The notes below the pieces were generated by a model. It was not told where the DNA came from. It searched no databases and was given only the letters and a program-made list of their open reading frames with translations. Shown here piece after piece: positions 20,953-32,096 of a DNA stretch of 64,000 nucleotides. Origin of the DNA: Sordaria brevicollis. Its lineage: Eukaryota > Ascomycota > Sordariomycetes > Sordariales > Sordariaceae. Within the stretch, counting starts at the first letter, position 1. Every line of letters starts with the position of its first letter. Both the position numbers and the translations under genes were made by a program. The DNA lies in contig JAUTDP010000013.1 of NCBI GenBank assembly GCA_033439795.1, positions 682,001-746,000 of the forward strand, in the 5' to 3' direction.

Positions 20953-22646
20953 CTTGGCGGAAGACACAGGCAATTCAGAGAAGGGTTGTTAAGATAAAGG
21001 GCCCGATATGTACTATTGCGCCCCCTTGCCGAAAGGTTAGAATATGACCAGATATAGGAAGACGGTTGGAAAAAATATCGGATTTGATGAAAAGGCAAAT
21101 GGGTGCTTGAAGGGCTGCACCTACGGGATACAGGGTAACACCCAAATTGTTGGTGGGTGGAATGAAGGTCAAGACGAAGATGAAATGGTCAGTGAAGGAA
21201 GGAGGAGATCGTCTTGATCAGGGACAACAACGGTGAACACTGGCGGTGCTTTAAACTTGACAGGCTGCCCCTTGGCAACCCCACGACGGCAGGGTCCCGT
21301 GTCTTTGGATCGATTTTGGGTTTCGGTCAGAGCTGGGATTGCTAGCCTCTGATCATTGGATCTTCGCCTATCCGACTGGATGAAGATGATCCAAAACGGA
21401 ATTCAGGGTATTGCCCCGACTAGGCCCCGACGGCCCCGGAGACTCGGCCCCGCCCGGTATGCAATGGAAGCACGACGTCGAAGGTCCCACGTATTCCGTC
21501 CGTCTCTCCCGTTGTCAGTGTCTTGGCATAGGTTCTTGTTCAGAAAGATAGATAGACACTGGACATAAAAAAACAAAACAAAATAAAGGCGGCTGTAAAC
21601 CAACGAATGTTTCGCCGACTCGATATCGTCGTGTTTGGCAGATGCCACCTTGGATGGATGTCCGACGATCACAGGTCTCTGTGTGCCTCGGCTTCGGGAA
21701 TCTTTTGGTCAACACGACACCACATGCAGCATTGGCACTGGCCAGAGATGTATTGGCTTGATATTGCATGATATGACAGGGATACATAGCAAGAGTGCCC
21801 ATCCATCAGCGAAGCGGCCGCCCAACAAGGAAATCCGGCTATAAGAAGACTCTTGGATATATTTCGTGGTTTGCATCTGATGCCGATTTGTAAAAGTACA
21901 TGTAGGTACAGTACATCCAGATACGCAGGCGAGCTCCCATCCTTGGGCGGGGTGCAGTAGCGTATTTCCAGTTCTGAAGCCTGGAGCAGCTACCATCACG
22001 AGACGGCGTGGTCGGAATCCTGGCGGGCAGGGAAAGGCCAGGTAAAGCTCGTTGTTCCAAGAGTCGTGAAGAAATTCCAAAGAGTCTATCCCAAGCCTGT
22101 TGGTAGCCGATATTGATCCAGTCGGTGGCCTGGTCGGGTAAAGGTACAAGTATGGTATTTTGCTTTCCTCTGGTGAAACGATACACAGCAGCACGACAGA
22201 CTACGTTTCCAAAGTAGAAAGATGTAGGACGAAGGATGACAAGGCAAAGGTAGATGGTCAGTGGCACGAGGAATAAAGATGCTCATGAGCTTGTATCAAC
22301 GTAATGACTCGAATGATGTGGTTCCTCACAGAGAAAATGAACACAGCAAAGCTTGAAAAGTGACAAGAATGCTCTAGGTTGGGGAATTTCAAACGCAGGC
22401 ACGAAGCTCAGTGTAGATATTCCAGCCGTAGAGGTACCTTACACGGCATGTGTCCTGTGGGACCCTCCAAATCAGCTGTCTAATTGGACAATTGCCTTGA
22501 TATCTTATCGATAAGCAAGATGACCAGTGGAGGCAGGTACGTACCTGATCTCCACGTGCATCGACGGCTAGCCGTTTCGGACGAGCCGTCCACTGGAGCG
22601 ACGCGGTTGGTGGTTGCCAATGCGCTGTGGCGCCGTGTTCAATGGC
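20953..22646. other. Intergenic between Fat1-like gene and transposon
   Basis: The Fat1-like promoter lies at its left side. The remaining 1.5 kb, of normal composition, has only short overlapping frames. AGGTACCT occurs at 22432-22439. It ends at the transposon's left target-site copy (22647-22654). Confidence 0.4.
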
Positions 22647-22654
22647 GACGGGAA

Positions 22655-22673
22655 TTATCTCAGAAGCTTAGAC
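22655..22673 (+). repeat. Left terminal inverted repeat of the 6.2-kb element
   Basis: Nineteen bases, TTATCTCAGAAGCTTAGAC, matching the right terminus in inverse orientation at 18 of 19 positions. They lie directly inside the GACGGGAA target-site copy. Confidence 0.85.
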
Positions 22674-22784
22674 CAGTTCGTGTGGCGCTGGGCCGTTAGC
22701 CGTATAGATATTATAAATGAATTGTAACCTACTGCCCTATAGTTTTCCGTATTAGGTTTAAATTTATAATAGCGAAGGGCGTAG

Positions 22785-22809
22785 CACGAGCTGGTCTAAG
22801 ACGCGGATA
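22785..22809. repeat. Left subterminal repeat block
   Basis: Bases 22785-22800 (CACGAGCTGGTCTAAG) are the inverse of 22667-22682 at 15 of 16 positions. The overlapping 22794-22809 (GTCTAAGACGCGGATA) is the inverse of 28670-28685 at 15 of 16. The GTCTAAG core is therefore repeated inside both ends, as transposase-binding sites often are. Confidence 0.6.
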
Positions 22810-23179
22810 GGATCCCAATCGTGACCTATGTACACAATCGCCAGCTAAAATCTTATTAATATTATTGTCCTATTAAAATAGGTCGCATTTATTAGCCGAA
22901 AATAATTTTGGAATCGCTTTACTCTTAATTATTTAACGGTAATTTTATCGTTTTTTTACGATAGTGGATAATAGAAATTCCGATTATAAGTTGTCGACGC
23001 TCCCCGTTGCGTATATTACCCAATTTGGCCCTAGAGGTTATTAATATTAAGATTCTATCGTTACGGCAATTTTTGAACTGTCCGAAATATTTTTTATATT
23101 AATAATCTCTCGCTATGCTATTGTATAACCTAAAAATTAATAATAGTAATAGTAATAATAATAATAATAAGGCGGATAA

Positions 23180-25800
23180 AATGAGGATAAGGATATAGAG
23201 GAAAATTCCGATTATTAAAATAATCTTGATTAAAGCGATAAAGATAATAATAAAGATAAAGATAAGGATAAAGAAGATAACGAGGAGGATAAAGATGATA
23301 AAGGATTGTTAAAGGATATTATTTAAGGTACTAGGGCAAAATAGAACGTTATAAGGGTAGTATTAAAGCGAGCTTTTAACGGTATAGATACGATAATATA
23401 TAGTATTAAAACTTTTTTAGTTAAATAAGTAGAAGACCCTCTTCGCTTTAAGCAATTTATTAATACTTTCGATTATTCCCGCGTTAAAAAAGCCTTGTGA
23501 AAAAAAGGTATAGTTCTTATTAATAAGAAGAATTATAACGGTATTAGTGATAATTATACTACTATAGCTATTCGATAAGAAATGAAATTTTTAATTAAAG
23601 AATTATATTTTAGAAAGTTTTAACTTTATCCCTCTAATATTTACGAAATGAAGATAATTGTTGAGGTTTGTAATATTATATAGCTATAATTATAGTTCAA
23701 TTAAATATAATTAACGTTAAAGGATAAAGTATTTAATATAGTCGTTTTTTTCTCTTAATTCCTTTAAAATTAGTAAATAAAGGTTATTAAAATTTAGGAA
23801 ACGAAGGTCGAAGAAAACGCTAGCGCTTAGATTACTTTATTTTCTTCTTTTCTTTTACGTAATTATATTTAAAATATAATAGTCTTTTTATATTAGGTTT
23901 TTAGTTTTTATATATTGGTTAATAGTACCCTTAGGAGGGTAATTGATATTTTATTAATTATAAGTATTATTTTATTATATACGATTTTAAATAAACTTTT
24001 TAATAATATAGAAAAGTCGGTAAAAAAGGTTATTAAAGTAATTATTTATAATCTTAACGGCGTAATTATTTATAATAATTTTAATTTTATAAATAAGATT
24101 TAAGAGTTAGTTAGCGGTAAGTAAAATAATATAGTTAATTTAATTATTGCTTATTTAATTGTATATTTAAAGTTTAATGGCCCTCTTTAATAATTTAATT
24201 ATTACCCTATTTAAAAGTTTACGAAGTAGATGGTCCTTTAATATATTTTTCTTAAAAGTAAGTAATTGGTTAGCGTTTTGAAGTAGTTAATGAGAAAAGT
24301 ATTCTATTCCGTTATTAATAAGGACGATGTATTAAAAATACTAATTATTTAATGGGTTAAATTTAAGAATAGTTTATTTATTTAATTTAGCGCTATCTTT
24401 GAGGACGAAAGTATTTGCAATAGTATATATAAATTGTAAGAGGAAATTTGGTAAAGAAGGTTAAAATTCTGTAAATATATTAATTGTATTATTTTAATAT
24501 TTGGGGATTAAAAAATAATATCCTTTATTCGCCGTATTAAGTAAATATAGTTCGAATTTAACGATATTTAGGAATAACGAGAATGGATATTCCCTATCCC
24601 TATTTTCTTTTATATTGAATTTAATTACCTTAAAATATTATTCCGGATTTTCTAGGATATTAAAGATAAAAGTTATTTTAACGCGATTATTTCGGCAAAT
24701 GTATAGTTTTTTAGCCGAATAAAGAATATTATTAAAAAAGACGTTAAATACTATTAAATTATATTATTATTTATATATAGATATATTATTCGGATTATGG
24801 TATTTCTTTTTAATAAATTAATATCTAGAGGATTAATTATATCCGACTAGTTTATATTCGAAGGGATTCTAGCGGTAACCGAAAAGTTTAATTTATTAAT
24901 TTTTAATAATTTTTTCGAAGATATTTGGGCGGAGGTTTTTATTCGAGATGCTTGGAATAGGACGTATAATAATAGTAATATTATTGATATTGATTTTTGA
25001 AATACTTATTACTTTATATAATGTATTGAAATTATTCTTTATTTCTATGAAGTAATTTGCCTTAGTAATTATAATATTTTAAAATTTATTATTCCTTAAT
25101 TTCCTCTTTTTTTTTAGGGTAGTAAATTATCGAATTATAGTTTAGAATTATTATACTTTGTATAGTTTTTATATTTTAATATTTCTAATAAATGCCTTCG
25201 CGAAGTTATTCTTAAGGCTGGATTAATTCGCTATATGATATTTAGAAGCTTTTATAAAATTATCGACCTATTTTTGGAATATATTAATGCTAATTACGCC
25301 TTGGATATTAAAAATAATAAGAATTCGACGTATAATATCTATAGTACTTTCGAACGCCTAATTTTAAATAGTAGTATTCTAATAATAATTAGGAAATCGG
25401 TTGAAAATCTATTTTATAGTAAGTAAAAAGGAATGTATAAATATAACGATATAATTATTAATATCTTTTTTTACGCTATTAAATTATATAAAGATAGTGT
25501 TATTATTAAATTACGTAATTAAGATTAATAATTAAAGGAAGGCGGTTACGAAGTCTTTAATATTTATAAGTTTAGTTAGAAAATTCTTTTTACTAAGTTT
25601 AATAATTTTAATAAAGTTATATTAAAGTTAATAGATATTGTTAATTAGCGTTTTATATTTGGCGCTAGAGATATGTTGCTTAGAGATATTAATTAGGACG
25701 AAGAAGGGAACCGCTTATTTAATATTAATAATAATAATCTTTTATTAAATGGTATAACCGATTTGATTAGGGATATGAATAATTAAGGGAATAGGGTAGG
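23180..25800 (+). pseudogene. RIP-inactivated DUF6589-like gene relic
   Basis: The plus-strand frame passing through 23451 stays readable for over 2 kb if TAA/TAG are taken as former CAA/CAG (Gln) codons and TGA as former Trp. It begins with an Asp/Lys/Glu-rich stretch (about 23230-23310). Near 24480-24680 it reads a GD..., then REWIFPIP, then FYIEFNYLK pattern. That resembles the GD / EWxxPxPGxFHxExN core of the fungal DUF6589 family. Near 25120-25430 it reads a tail with LREVILKAGLIRYMI and, further on, ERLILNSSILIIIRKSVENLF. Many in-frame stops make it dead. The family assignment is by eye and moderate; the long former coding frame itself is clear. Its orientation is convergent with the helicase relic. 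Confidence 0.55.
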
Positions 25801-26009
25801 TAATTTATTTTATTTTATATTTAATTATAATTATTATTTATACGATTTAACTTTGCGAAGTCGTATATATTATATATATAATTAGTTAAATTATTATAAT
25901 GTTATTTAATTTGCTATATTTATACTAAAAAAATAATAGAATTGTCCTAATTAATTTACTAACCTTTTAAGCGATTTGCAACTATTTTTATAGTTATTTA
26001 ACGCCGTTA

Positions 26010-28430
26010 TATTAATAATAAAGGAGTAATATTAAATAGCGTAAATATACCCCGTTTATAATTTTATATAATTGGTTAGTTAATTTTACTAATATTAGCG
26101 GTAGAATCCGAAGTAGAAATAGAAGTAGAAGTAGAAATAATAGTAATAATAATTTTGGTAATAATTTTTATTACCTTCTTTGCTTCTTTTTTATTATTTT
26201 ATTCTTCGATTATTATATCTAATATAGCTTTGTACTAATTAATAATAGTTTTACCTTTTTTCTCGAGGTATTTTTAGCGTTGTAAATTATTTACGCGAGA
26301 TAGTAGTTCTTCAACCGTATTAAACGGTAATTTATTTGGCCGTTTAGTATTTCTTTTCGAATTGGTAAATTAATGATAAATTTTATATTGTAGCCCGTAA
26401 TTTAGTTATATTTTATTAATAATATTAAAAGCCCGTTTATTATTAAGTATAAGGCTTTGTACTTTTTGGGTATAATAAGTAGAAAAATATTATAATATTA
26501 TATCGGTAAGAGAATTAGCCGATAGTTTTTCTTTAGTGTTCTTAGTTTTGGGAGGTAAGGTTATAATTTTCCCGAATTCGTAATTATAAGTATTATAGTA
26601 ATAATCCTTATTGATTAGTATTTTATATTCGAGGTTTGGGTTATTTAATTCTTATAAGAAGTTAAGAGTATATTTTCGAAAGTAATTAGTATTAAAAAAC
26701 CCTTTAATAATTAAATTTAGCTTTTTATATTAGTTATCGTTATTCGCGTTCTATTTAACCCGTATAGGAAAATCGAATAAAGAATAAAATTCTATTTTAG
26801 TAATTTACTAATCCTCTTCCTACTTTTATCGTACCGCTTGGATATCCGAATTAATTGTTATATTATTAAGATTGTTAATTATATTAGCGGCGTTATTATT
26901 ATTCTTTCTTTTAACGAAGTTTATTTCTTATTAGAATTTATTAAAGATTACCGGGGTGTATTAATATATTCGTTTATAGGGCCTACGAAGTTAATAGGGT
27001 TTTAATAGGGCGACGACTTTTTTAAATTGGTTAAAGTGATTAAAATACCAATATAGTGCGAAAAAGTAAACCGTTCTGTATTTTTATTTATTTTTTCGTA
27101 TTACTTTTTTAAAATGTTATTAAAGGTCCGTAAAATTAGTTTTAGGGGGTAAATTAAATTAAATGATTCGACGGACATTTAGAATATTTATTCCTATACT
27201 TAATAAAATTATAGTTATAATAATATAATAATTAGTAATAAAATTATAAAAATCCTTAAAAATAATATCTTTATTAATAGAACGAGAGTTTTTATTATAT
27301 TTTTATATAACCGTTTTGGCGAATATTTTACTAAATTTATAGCTAATTAAATAATTTATTAAATAATAATGAGCTAATATGAATTTAATTTTATTATTAA
27401 TATAAATAATAGTTTTTAGGATTTCGTTAACCTTATTTATAATATATCCTTCGATTAGAAAATATAAGCGCGTAAAGTCGTTAATTCGACGTTATAATAA
27501 AGGCTATATAATTACCGAAATTTCCGGTCTATCGATATTCGTACGATATATATATATTTGGGAATCGAATTTAATATATTTAAGGATATATATTTAATTA
27601 TCTTTATCGAAGGTAGTGGTATATTTAAATTATAGGATAAATCGAGGAATGAGGCTTCGAATAGTGTATAAGTACGTAAAATCCTCTTTAAAATCGCGCT
27701 ATTTTTTAACGTAATGGAGTTTATCGATAGCGAAAAGATTAAATAATTTATAAAAACCGGGATTTTTAAGGACGGCTTTAAATTTAGTATTTAATACTTA
27801 TTTTGGATTTAATAATACGTAAGTATATTTTTTAACTTCGATTTCTTCCCAAACTTTGGGGTTTTATTATTAATAATAAAAATTAATTAATTATTATTTT
27901 TTAGGCTAAAATTTTAAAGTTATTTTTAAGGGTAAAGTTATTAGGGTTATATATAAATAACGAAAAAGGATAGATTTTAAGATACGTATCGCCGTTAATC
28001 TATATTAGATTAAAACCTAATACGTTTTTAATTATATTGTCCCTTTAATTCTTTCTTAGCTTTATAAGGGGTACGATCTATATTATTATTAATTTCTTTA
28101 ACGCCCTAAAGGCGAATAGGATTACGTTTTTACTATAACCGGTCGTAGCGACGAGAATTATATCCTAGGCGTAAAAAAAACGCTATATAATATTAATTTA
28201 ATTAAGGCGAATATATTGGGCACTTATAATATTATATATAGCGTCGTTAATAGTCTATTTTTCTATTAAGAGTTTTATAATTATTATTTACGTTAGGAAG
28301 GATTATAAAAAATAGTATATAAATTCTAAAAAAATAAATAAATGCGGGGGATATTTAATAGTTTTTTTACGCGATTGGAAAATTTCGTATAAATTAAAAA
28401 TATAGCGTAGGAATTAGAGGGGGGATATTG
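26010..28430 (-). pseudogene. RIP-inactivated RecQ-like SF2 helicase relic
   Basis: On the minus strand, helicase motifs appear in the correct order. Motif I region DIILVATTGYSKN (ATTGYSK at 28129-28149, where the family has A-T-G-x-G-K-S/T) follows an upstream QINII-type Q-motif region. Motif II IDKLHYV lies at 27708-27728 (family DExH), followed by a PRFI..TTTFDK motif III-like segment. A VRRIIQFNLPP segment precedes a QHFxKVIRK motif VI at about 27094-27120 (family QxxGRxxR). Changed residues are those expected from G-to-A RIP (for example GGT to AGT, GAA to AAA). In-frame stops fall at former Gln/Trp codons. The fold resembles RecQ-like helicases carried by fungal subtelomeres and some mobile elements. 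It is non-functional as it stands. Confidence 0.75.
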
Positions 28431-28669
28431 GACGAAATAAAATTCGCAAATTTATTTGTAGCCTTTATTAAATAATAATTGGGAATTATAAAAAGATTTA
28501 CGCATTGTATTGAAAAACGAATTATATTATTAAATTTAGCGGTTATTTTTGTATATACCTTCTAAATTTCATACTTTTATTTTTATTAATGATGTTGTGG
28601 TTGTAATCGGCGTATGAAGGGTTAAATCCTTATGTATGGGGATTTGTTTGTGGCCTACGCTTATGGTTA

Positions 28670-28685
28670 TATCCGCGACTTAGAC
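28670..28685. repeat. Right subterminal inverted repeat
   Basis: TATCCGCGACTTAGAC, inverse of 22794-22809 at 15 of 16 positions. It lies 149 bp inside the right end, against 139 bp for its partner at the left end. Confidence 0.6.
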
Positions 28686-28815
28686 GTCCTTTATGGCTAC
28701 GGCTATTGCGGATAAGCTATACCTAGCCACAACGTACGGACTATATACTAATCAATTTACGAAAGTGGAAGGTATAGAATAATGGAAGCGCTAAAGGCAG
28801 GGACTATATGAAGGC

Positions 28816-28834
28816 GTCTGAGCTTCTGAGATAA
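28816..28834 (-). repeat. Right terminal inverted repeat of the 6.2-kb element
   Basis: GTCTGAGCTTCTGAGATAA on the plus strand. It is the inverse of 22655-22673 except one C/T position and directly abuts target-site copy GACGGGAG. Confidence 0.85.
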
Positions 28835-28978
28835 GACGGGAGGTCATCCTCTACCTCGATGGATGCTATTAGACAAAAAGAACACCTCGATGTTGTTTGA
28901 AGCTGTAAAGATACAGCACCCTCGCACAGCTCGGTAAATGGACCTTTGCGAATAGCGAGGTCCGACTCAACATTTGCC

Positions 28979-30769
28979 ATGACTGCCCGACGCTCAACCG
29001 ACCATGGCGCAGCTGGCGACACTCTGTCCTCTGACACTCAGACGGCGACGCTGACGTCGACATCGACTCCCATGGCCACTCCACTCGAACCGGCCACAGC
29101 AGCGACATCATCGACACTTGAGGAACCACCCCCAGAAAAGCTTTCCGATGTTCGAAGACGCATATGGGTTATAGTTTCGTTTTGGCTGATCGTCCTGCTT
29201 CTGGGATTGCCAATATGGTGGAAGACGACTACCATCCACCGAGCTAACCTTCCCCTGAAGGAGATGCTAGACTGGGCAGATGGCAAGGTGCGCATCCCTA
29301 AAGAACAACAGGCCCAAAGACTGGCGACTTGGATTACTAACCTTCTCTCAACTACTGTATAGGCATGCCGTCCTGTCTTTCCCCTCCGCATCTCGATCCA
29401 AGCCAACTCACTTCAGGAACAGGAGGCTCAGAACCTCCTTCGTCTCACCCAGCATGCCCTCGACGACCTTAACGATTTCTCAGGGCACCACTTGCGTTTG
29501 CAACTCTCCTCGCCGGCTGCGGCCCAAAAACAGAAAGATGAACCTGATACGGCTCTCACGATACGCCTTCTCCCTGGCGAGGCTGTAACAGCAACCCTCG
29601 ATCCCTACGAGCCCGTTCTTGATATCACATATCCACCGAATGCTGCGCCCTCGGCAACGTCCGCTTCGTCAACGCTAGCGACCTACGTGGCCGGCCAGCT
29701 ACGATCTACCTTTGCCGAGGAACAAGCCATTATATCCTATCTGCTCTCTAGCAACTCGATACCGTCCGACTACCGGCCTCAGGGCCTGACCCCAGAAGCG
29801 GCCGAGTCACTTGCCAAGCGGACTACACGGTCGCTCAAGTATGCGCCGACATACCACCTCACATTTTCCCTGTTCACCAGCGGGCCGCTTCCGAGCAGCT
29901 GGGATATCGAGGCCGCGATCCAGGACTATATGAAACCCGTGCTTGATCTGCTCTCGCCCATCCATAACTTTACCATTGACACACAGGTACAGCTGTATGC
30001 ATCTCCTGGCGTACAGAACCAGGTACTTAGCAAGGATGATCTCTCATCCTTCATCAACGCCGCTGAATGGCCTCTTTCACCCTCCATCGGCGGTGCCCCA
30101 ACGGTGAACTTTATCGTGTTCGTTGGAAATCAGACCATTGCGCTATCCTCGCAGCAGGATCAGGATGCGGTTGCCGAGGGAGGGTTGAACACTTCTCAGT
30201 CATGGCTCATCCCACAATGGGGCACCGTATACCTGCTTTCCCTTCCGCATGACACTGCTCATGTGTCTGTGGATGCTCTTAAGCAGCCTTTGCTGACCTT
30301 TACATCTCATCTCTTGTCCCTGACCGGGACTCCGAACTCGGGCTCCCTCCCACTCCGCCTCTCTACGCTGTCTCGAATCCGCTCGGCAGACCTCCTTCTC
30401 CGGGCTTCGTCTACTTTGGGCTCTTTGGCTCGTCTTGCCTTGGCACTCAAATCCATTTCCATCCCGAGCAGCGTTGCGGATGGTGTGTCAAAGACCATTG
30501 TCCATCTGCGCCGCGCTTGCGAGACACTGGGTGAAGCCGAAGGCCTGGAGCATGCAAGGATTGCCGAGGCGGAGGCTGAGCGCGCGTTCTTTGAGAAGAG
30601 TATGGTTGGCCAGCTGTACTTCCCGGACGAGCACAAGGTTGCCGTGTACCTTCCTCTGCTGGGACCTGTAGCGGTTCCGTTGGTCATGGGATTGCTGAAT
30701 GAGTTGAAGGCTTGGAGGAAGAGGAGAAGAGAAGCAGCTGAGAAAAGGAAGGCGAAGAAGAAGGAGTAA
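28979..30769 (+). CDS. GPI17: GPI-transamidase subunit PIG-S (Gpi17)
   Basis: Two exons, 28979-29287 and 29363-30769, give 571 residues. The 75-nt intron has donor GTGCGC, a clear TTACTAAC branch site and TATAG acceptor. The protein has an N-terminal transmembrane helix (WVIVSFWLIVLLLGLPIWW) followed at once by the lumenal KTTTIHRANLP segment, hallmark of PIG-S. After a long lumenal domain (LTFSLF, SPIHNFTIDTQVQLYA, LSSFINAAEWPL) there is a second membrane span near the end (VYLPLLGPVAVPLVMGLL). A Lys/Arg-rich cytosolic tail ends KKKE. Length is close to human PIG-S (555). It acts in the ER complex that transfers GPI anchors to proteins and should be essential. Its start codon lies only 137 bp after the transposon's target-site copy. 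An earlier in-frame TTG is not needed. Confidence 0.93.
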
Positions 30770-31583
30770 GTGATTCTCTGTTTGTACAGCAGAGGAAAAC
30801 GAAAGACATTGGAAAAGGGTAGCCACTAGAGCTCGGGCGTGACACAGAAAAAGTCTGGTCAAACCTAGAAATATATACTTACGTTCACCTGCCTGAGCAC
30901 ATCCCACCATCTGATCTTACTCACCATTTGCATCAATCGGTCAGCGGCTTAGCCTCCTTGACTCAACTATTTGAACACAATAAGCCCCCGGTCCGTAGTG
31001 CGTGGCGGTAATTCATGTAGAGGCATCCAGTGGATGTACCGTGCAGGATCTGGTGATGTTTAACTGCAGTGGTTCGGGATGATCACTCGGCCTTCGCCGA
31101 ATCCTCATCAACCTGGGTACTCTGGCGGTCTCTTTCCTGCTTAGACCTGCAAGCTGAGAGTCCGTCTTCGCACAAGAGAGGTATTGACACGGCAATGTTC
31201 AATGTATCAATGCAAATAAAAAGAGTGCTCTAGCCTAGGTACAAAAGGAAAGGGGGTATTCTATGCTAGTAATAATGCTGTCCGCGATGAATGTTTCGCG
31301 CAATGATGCTGCGCCTGTCCCAATGCTGATTGATGATGATGCAAACCCATCTAACAATTCTTTCTTTCCAATCTTCTTCTGCGATTCATGCAATCCATAC
31401 ATCCACGTGGCATCCACGTTGCTTTTCGTGCCGTTCTTCACCATTAAAATTAAAATCTTCTTGCGCTGCCTGCCTGCCCGCCCGCTGTGGGAAGCCAGTT
31501 CCCCAAGCAAAGGCAGTTAGTCAGCAACAAGCCACCGACATGCATCACATCCTCTCTCGAGCCATCGTCAACCCATGGCTGAC
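30770..31583. other. Intergenic between convergent GPI17 and MARVEL-type genes
   Basis: Should hold the 3' ends of the two convergent genes. Short frames only; nothing else is seen. Confidence 0.4.
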
Positions 31584-32096
31584 TTAGACACCAACAACAG
31601 GCTTAGCCCTCTGGCCCCTCGCCCTCCCCTTGAGCGTCGCCATGGTGTCCACCACGACAATGAACAAGAACACAATCCAGAGCAAAAACCCAAAGGCATT
31701 AGCAGCCTCGGTCGAACCGCAGTAGGTGTTGGCGCCGCAGCTCGGAGACCCGTGAAGAACAGCCAGGGCGATGGACCCGGCAAACCAGAAGATCATGGTG
31801 AGCCACTCGAGCGCGAGGGCGATGGTGCGCTGGAACGACTTGGGGAAGTAAGAAGGGCCGAGGCCGATGTAGACGAGGACTAGGAGGGTCCAGACGGAGC
31901 AAAACAACAAAAAGGCGAAGATGGAGTGGGCGCCCCAGGGGGATACGACTGTGATGGAAGTTAGTGGTGTGATGGGGTGAAGCAGAGATGGTGAGGGAAA
32001 GGGAAACTTACGGTAACATGTTAGGCCGAGCTCGATGAGGCCAAAGAGGGTGGCGGCCATGTGGGCGTAGGGGACGTAGTGCTTTAGAGATTCCAT
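31584..32096 (-). CDS. MARVEL-domain-like four-helix membrane protein
   Basis: Two exons, 32096-32012 and 31948-31584, joined across a 63-nt intron (GTAAGT donor), give 149 residues. Four hydrophobic helices are visible: MAATLFGLIELGLTCY, then HSIFAFLLFCSVWTLLVLVY, then ALALEWLTMIFWFAGSIALA, and AFGFLLWIVFLFIVVVDTMA. Two Cys (SPSCGANTYCG) lie in the loop before helix 4. This arrangement, with WFAGSIALA in helix 3, is typical of small fungal MARVEL proteins of plasma-membrane or vesicle domains (Nce102-like class). Function cannot be given more precisely. The ATG is the first in frame and directly precedes the first helix. Confidence 0.75.
   Translation of the reverse strand: MESLKHYVPYAHMAATLFGLIELGLTCYRKFPFPSPSLLHPITPLTSITVVSPWGAHSIFAFLLFCSVWTLLVLVYIGLGPSYFPKSFQRTIALALEWLTMIFWFAGSIALAVLHGSPSCGANTYCGSTEAANAFGFLLWIVFLFIVVVDTMATLKGRARGQRAKPVVGV

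Larger units (their letters stand above)
22647..28842. mobile_element. RIP-mutated DNA transposon with DUF6589-like and RecQ-like helicase genes (8-bp TSD, 19-bp TIR)
   Basis: The island is bounded by terminal inverted repeats at 22655-22673 (TTATCTCAGAAGCTTAGAC) and 28816-28834 (its reverse complement except one base, 18/19). Directly outside are GACGGGAA (22647-22654) and GACGGGAG (28835-28842), an 8-bp target-site duplication with one G-to-A difference. The element proper is 6180 bp. Almost all the interior is AT-rich, dominated by TpA. Its coding remnants show TAA/TAG/TGA where Gln or Trp codons are expected, which is the mark of RIP. Two relics face each other: DUF6589-like on plus (about 23180-25800) and a RecQ-like helicase on minus (about 28430-26010). 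They nearly fill the element. No DDE transposase, integrase or reverse transcriptase is visible. The superfamily is unknown to me. The flanking genes are intact. Confidence 0.85.

Noticed and set aside
22655..28834. Interpretation of the first AT island as an LTR retrotransposon or a telomere/centromere relic
   Set aside because: No direct long terminal repeats, no reverse transcriptase or integrase motifs and no telomere arrays; TIRs plus TSD and helicase motifs fit a DNA transposon.
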